64,000 nucleotides of DNA, from assembly GCA_947044365.1 (NCBI GenBank), contig OX345650.1:3163373-3227372 (forward strand), given 5' to 3'. Below, one piece after another: positions 62,428-64,000 of the stretch. Source of the DNA: Petrosia ficiformis. Lineage: Eukaryota > Porifera > Demospongiae > Haplosclerida > Petrosiidae. Within the stretch, counting starts at the first letter, position 1. Each line of letters opens with the position of its first letter. The notes beneath the pieces were generated by a model. That model was not told the origin of the DNA. It saw only the letters and a list, made by a program, of their open reading frames with translations, and did no database searches. The translations under genes were made by a program, and so were the position numbers.

Positions 62428-63628
62428 CTGAAAATATAATGCAATTTTATTAATTAGTATTCAAAACTATGACAACTAATTATTTAAAATACTACACATT
62501 GTACACAAATGTAATTAAGTGGAAGAATATTTAAGCTATAGCCATTTCATCATGATATTTCCAAGAAAATGAAATATGTGATGCAATGATATGGGACTTT
62601 ACTGATACTGATCCTTTCAATAAAAACAACCTTTTCTTCATAATTATATGAATATCAAGAGCTTTTAATAACATCATAAGATATTATTAGTACACTATCT
62701 GATCAGTTATACATCCCTTAAAAACAACTGATACCAACGTTTGCAGAAATCTTGCAAAATTATGAAATGGGTGTGTTAATTAACGTACATAGTGTAGTTC
62801 AGCGTTTAGCGGGAAATTTTAATTTTGAGGATATGACATCTTACCAACCTAGTCGAAGCAGCGCTTACAGCAGTGACCTCAGGTGGATAATGGTACATTA
62901 GAGAGAGAGATACTTGGCTGCAGTTATGCTACAAGTTGTTGTAGTTGAGCTAAACCAAGACGCTCAACCATTTTCACAATTGACACTGTGTACATTCTCA
63001 TTGGTCAATTACGTGCATGATTCTACTTCCGCTTTTGAAAAGACGTGCAAGATTTCTGCAAACGTCTGTACAGATACTGAAAAATAATTACTGATCCAAT
63101 TAGATGTTGAGAAAACGTACCCCTCACAATAATGCATAGCTTATCATAATAATAGGTAAATCATCATTAGTTCCAAACACGTGTTATGATTATTATTATG
63201 AAGGGCGTGACTAATCAAAAAATGGTGGACTTTTCTAAACTGATAATAAGAAAACTCGGGAATTGCAAATACTGTCAACTGCATTAGCTTCTGCAAGATA
63301 TGCATACGTTCCTATTTTCTAGCTGACTGATGTGTTTATAAGATGTTTAAAGTATTCTAAAGTATCGATTCTGATTTGTTTGCATGAGAGACTGGCTGAC
63401 AATCGCATACACCTTGTGCAGAATACTGCACGCCGGGGTAATCATTTATGGATTACTAGAAGCAATCCACATCTAGTGATAGAAGATGAAATGATAAACA
63501 GTAGTACAAACAATTATGAGATGAAACCAAATATAATTATTTATTTATTATAATATATTCATTCGCTATATATAAATAATCTGGTTATACAATCTTCCAT
63601 ATATACAATTATACTACTCAGGACTAAC
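62428..63628. other. Probable FAAP100 intron
   Basis: No exon that fits the phase-2 entry of the main exon was found here. A minus-strand open piece at about 62848-62900 (MYHYPPEVTAV...) ends at a good donor but in phase 0. A plus-strand open piece at 63332-63553 has no support. Confidence 0.4.
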
Positions 63629-63747
63629 TTTGGGATATCATTCCAATTAAAACCAAGTACTGTCCCTGAAGCAAGAGAAATTGTCATCTGAGAGTTACTA
63701 CCATTACACATCGAGACAATACTTTCAGGCAACTGTACAGAATCCAG
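63629..63747 (-). CDS. FAAP100: Candidate upstream exon of FAAP100
   Basis: Minus-strand acceptor atgatatatag, then 119 open bases reading LDSVQLPESIVSMCNGSNSQ and MTISLASGTVLGFNWNDIP, leaving in phase 2 at AAA before gttagt. That phase is exactly what the main exon needs (the split codon becomes Lys). The hydrophobic pattern fits the propeller blade that precedes the charged loop in vertebrate FAAP100. The donor is weaker than consensus and the exon before it was not found. Confidence 0.4.
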
Positions 63748-64000
63748 CTATATATCATATAACAAGAGTATAATATAATTATTAGCCTCATGAGACTGAG
63801 TAACAAACTAATAGTTTAGTTTGTGGAAATGGAGTTTACTACAATTATGTACAGCTTCTCTATCTGTCTCACTATATCCGATTAGAAATAATAAAACTTG
63901 ATCACAAGAAAAATGATTACAGAAACATTGAAATCAGGACACAAAATGTGAAGTGGAGGTATATAGATTTATAGTCTCGTGAACCACACCCATACCACGA
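63748..64000. other. Right edge, exon content unclear
   Basis: A minus-strand open piece near 63825-63905 (VLLFLIGYSETDREAV) could be a further FAAP100 exon, but no donor in the needed phase is convincing. Confidence 0.2.

Noticed and set aside
62848..62900. Minus-strand piece MYHYPPEVTAV ending at a strong donor, as first exon of FAAP100
   Set aside because: It leaves in phase 0 while the main exon needs phase 2, and the other frames contain stops.
63332..63553. Plus-strand 73-codon frame near the right edge
   Set aside because: No domain, no supporting splice partner and antisense to the FAAP100 5' region.

Overview
The window looks like animal nuclear DNA from a demosponge of the Amphimedon type. 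This is an inference from AT-rich, intron-containing DNA, an intronless GABA-B-like class C receptor gene, a long signal-peptide/polytopic protein of a kind recalled from sponge genomes, a divergent Fanconi anaemia core gene, and many foldback and short transposons. No rRNA, tRNA, CRISPR or bacterial operon structure was seen.

Layout. 1-866: last exon of a gene off the left edge, encoding eleven 11-residue IPVEET repeats. 1.4-22.4 kb: first copy (unit A) of a large segmental duplication, interrupted at 1.73-6.05 kb by a decayed tyrosine-recombinase (DIRS/Ngaro-type) retrotransposon. 22.5-37.9 kb: a unique core with an orphan membrane-segment exon, the receptor gene (25.0-27.4 kb), a truncated gene fragment (28.9-29.5 kb) and a signal-peptide, multi-membrane-segment gene (32.0-35.9 kb) with one in-frame TGA. 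38.0-45.4 kb: partial copy (unit B). 45.7-59.8 kb: third copy (unit C). 59.8-63.7 kb, minus strand: FAAP100, a Fanconi anaemia core-complex subunit.

The most unusual content is a family I do not recognise. It is best read in unit C, where I reconstructed a seven-exon gene at 49487-55152. It predicts a small type II membrane protein with a Ser/Asp-rich N-terminus, one membrane segment, and an outer part made of phase 1-1 exons. Those exons combine an H-x-G-[VI]-[ND] motif with [IV]P[VL]QE[ST] repeats. The left-edge exon carries the same motif and exon phase, so at least three relatives lie in the window. Unit A has lost the membrane exon and is frameshifted in its last exon. The copies differ by whole repeat units.

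The duplication breakpoint lies inside the last exon of FAAP100: unit A carries only the broken tail of that exon, which makes unit C the likely parental arrangement. Insertions present in only one copy (a hAT-type and a MULE-type short element in unit C) give independent age markers. All splice models are read by eye from GT/AG sites, phase and copy-to-copy conservation.
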